Assembly: GCA_014376425.1 (NCBI GenBank)
Contig: JACMRO010000150.1
Coordinates: 1-8,268 of the forward strand
Origin: Rubritepida sp.
GTDB taxonomy: Bacteria > Pseudomonadota > Alphaproteobacteria > Acetobacterales > Acetobacteraceae
Direction: 5' to 3'
Length of the DNA stretch: 8,268 nucleotides
Below, one piece after another: positions 8,029 through 8,268 of the stretch. Numbering within the stretch: the first letter of the stretch is position 1; every line of letters begins with the position of its first letter. Under the pieces are notes generated by a model. It searched no databases. It saw only the letters and a list, made by a program, of their open reading frames with translations, and had not been told where the DNA came from. Both the position numbers and the translations under genes were made by a program.

Positions 8029-8268
8029 TCCGCCACCAGGTTCAGTCGGCGGATCAGCCCGCCCCATCTCTCGCCATCCGCCCGCGCCTGCCGGCGGAAA
8101 TCGTCGGGCGAGTTGGCCGGCATGGCATCGGCGCCGACGCGGGCGAAGGCGGTGATCACCGAGGGCTCACGCAGCGCGTCGTTCATCGCGGCGTTGAGCC
8201 GCCCCACCGTCTCGGGCGGTGTGCCGCGCGGCGCGGCCAGGCCGAAATAGGCGCGGGCCTGGAAGCCC
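8025..8268 (-). CDS. Bug/TctC-family tripartite tricarboxylate transporter substrate-binding protein, C-terminal part
   Basis: Only the last 80 residues are in the window; the start lies beyond the right edge. The visible part begins GFQARAYFGLAAPRGTPPETV, continues with RLNAAMNDALREPSV, GADAMPANSPDDFRR and ends ERWGGLIRRLNLVAE. This is the characteristic end of Bug proteins: a W/YFGL-AP-GTP loop, a helix with paired LN, and a closing W-x-x-x-I-x-x-x-x-I/L. Such proteins are exported to the periplasm and bind small carboxylates for a TctAB-type permease, or act as orphan sensors. The signal peptide and binding pocket are not visible. It overlaps the hydratase gene by four bases, which suggests that the ligand is a precursor of the CoA ester handled by that enzyme. 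The gene is unbroken within the window. Confidence 0.87.
   Translation of the reverse strand, partial: GFQARAYFGLAAPRGTPPETVGRLNAAMNDALREPSVITAFARVGADAMPANSPDDFRRQARADGERWGGLIRRLNLVAE

Noticed and set aside
6964..8250. Open frame of 428 codons on the plus strand
   Set aside because: It is the shadow of the hydratase and Bug genes on the other strand. Its composition is Arg/His-rich and it crosses the end of the Mpo1-like gene and the terminator hairpin.

Overview
This GC-rich window comes from the chromosome of a flagellated alphaproteobacterium. A Rhodospirillales/Acetobacterales-like lineage is my best guess. The evidence is the FliX flagellar regulator (an alphaproteobacterial family), the single-cysteine DksA type, a ccmA gene divergent from acnA, a stand-alone rod-binding protein without a muramidase domain, and a Bug-family solute-binding protein. 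The assignment is inferred from protein style, not from a database search. There are ten protein genes, of which the first and last are cut by the window edges. I see no tRNA, rRNA, CRISPR array, insertion sequence or prophage. No stretch longer than about 160 bases lacks a gene.

Layout. (1) Bases 1-329, minus: start of a RibD C-terminal-domain reductase, preceded by a strong sigma-54-type -24/-12 element. (2) Bases 447-2274, minus: a flagellar operon flgI > rod-binding protein (FlgJ N-domain type) > FlgN-like protein, each joined to the next by a 4-base ATGA overlap. A near-perfect sigma-54 promoter lies upstream of flgI. (3) Bases 2383-2787, plus: fliX, divergent from flgI, whose leader contains the flgI promoter. 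(4) Bases 2943-3359, plus: dksA. It converges on ccmA (3356-3949, minus), and the two share one CTAG that supplies both stop codons. This ccmA encodes Gly where the Walker B catalytic Glu is expected, and ccmB does not follow it. (5) Bases 4093-7115, plus: acnA (aconitase A), with a small Mpo1/DUF962-like membrane protein coupled to it by a GTGA overlap; a probable intrinsic terminator follows. (6) Bases 7177-8268, minus: a Bug/TctC-type periplasmic binding protein (C-terminus only), coupled by overlap to an HTD2/MaoC-type acyl-CoA hydratase. This looks like the tail of a carboxylic-acid uptake and degradation operon.

How the parts relate. The flagellar block fits the known alphaproteobacterial scheme in which FliX and the sigma-54 activator FlbD control late basal-body genes. 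The second -24/-12 element suggests that the RibD-like gene may be read by the same machinery, which is not expected for a riboflavin-type enzyme. The remaining genes are housekeeping (aconitase, DksA, cytochrome c biogenesis) or catabolic. I found no clearly new multi-gene system. The most notable points are the sigma-54 element before the RibD-like gene and the CcmA active-site substitution.
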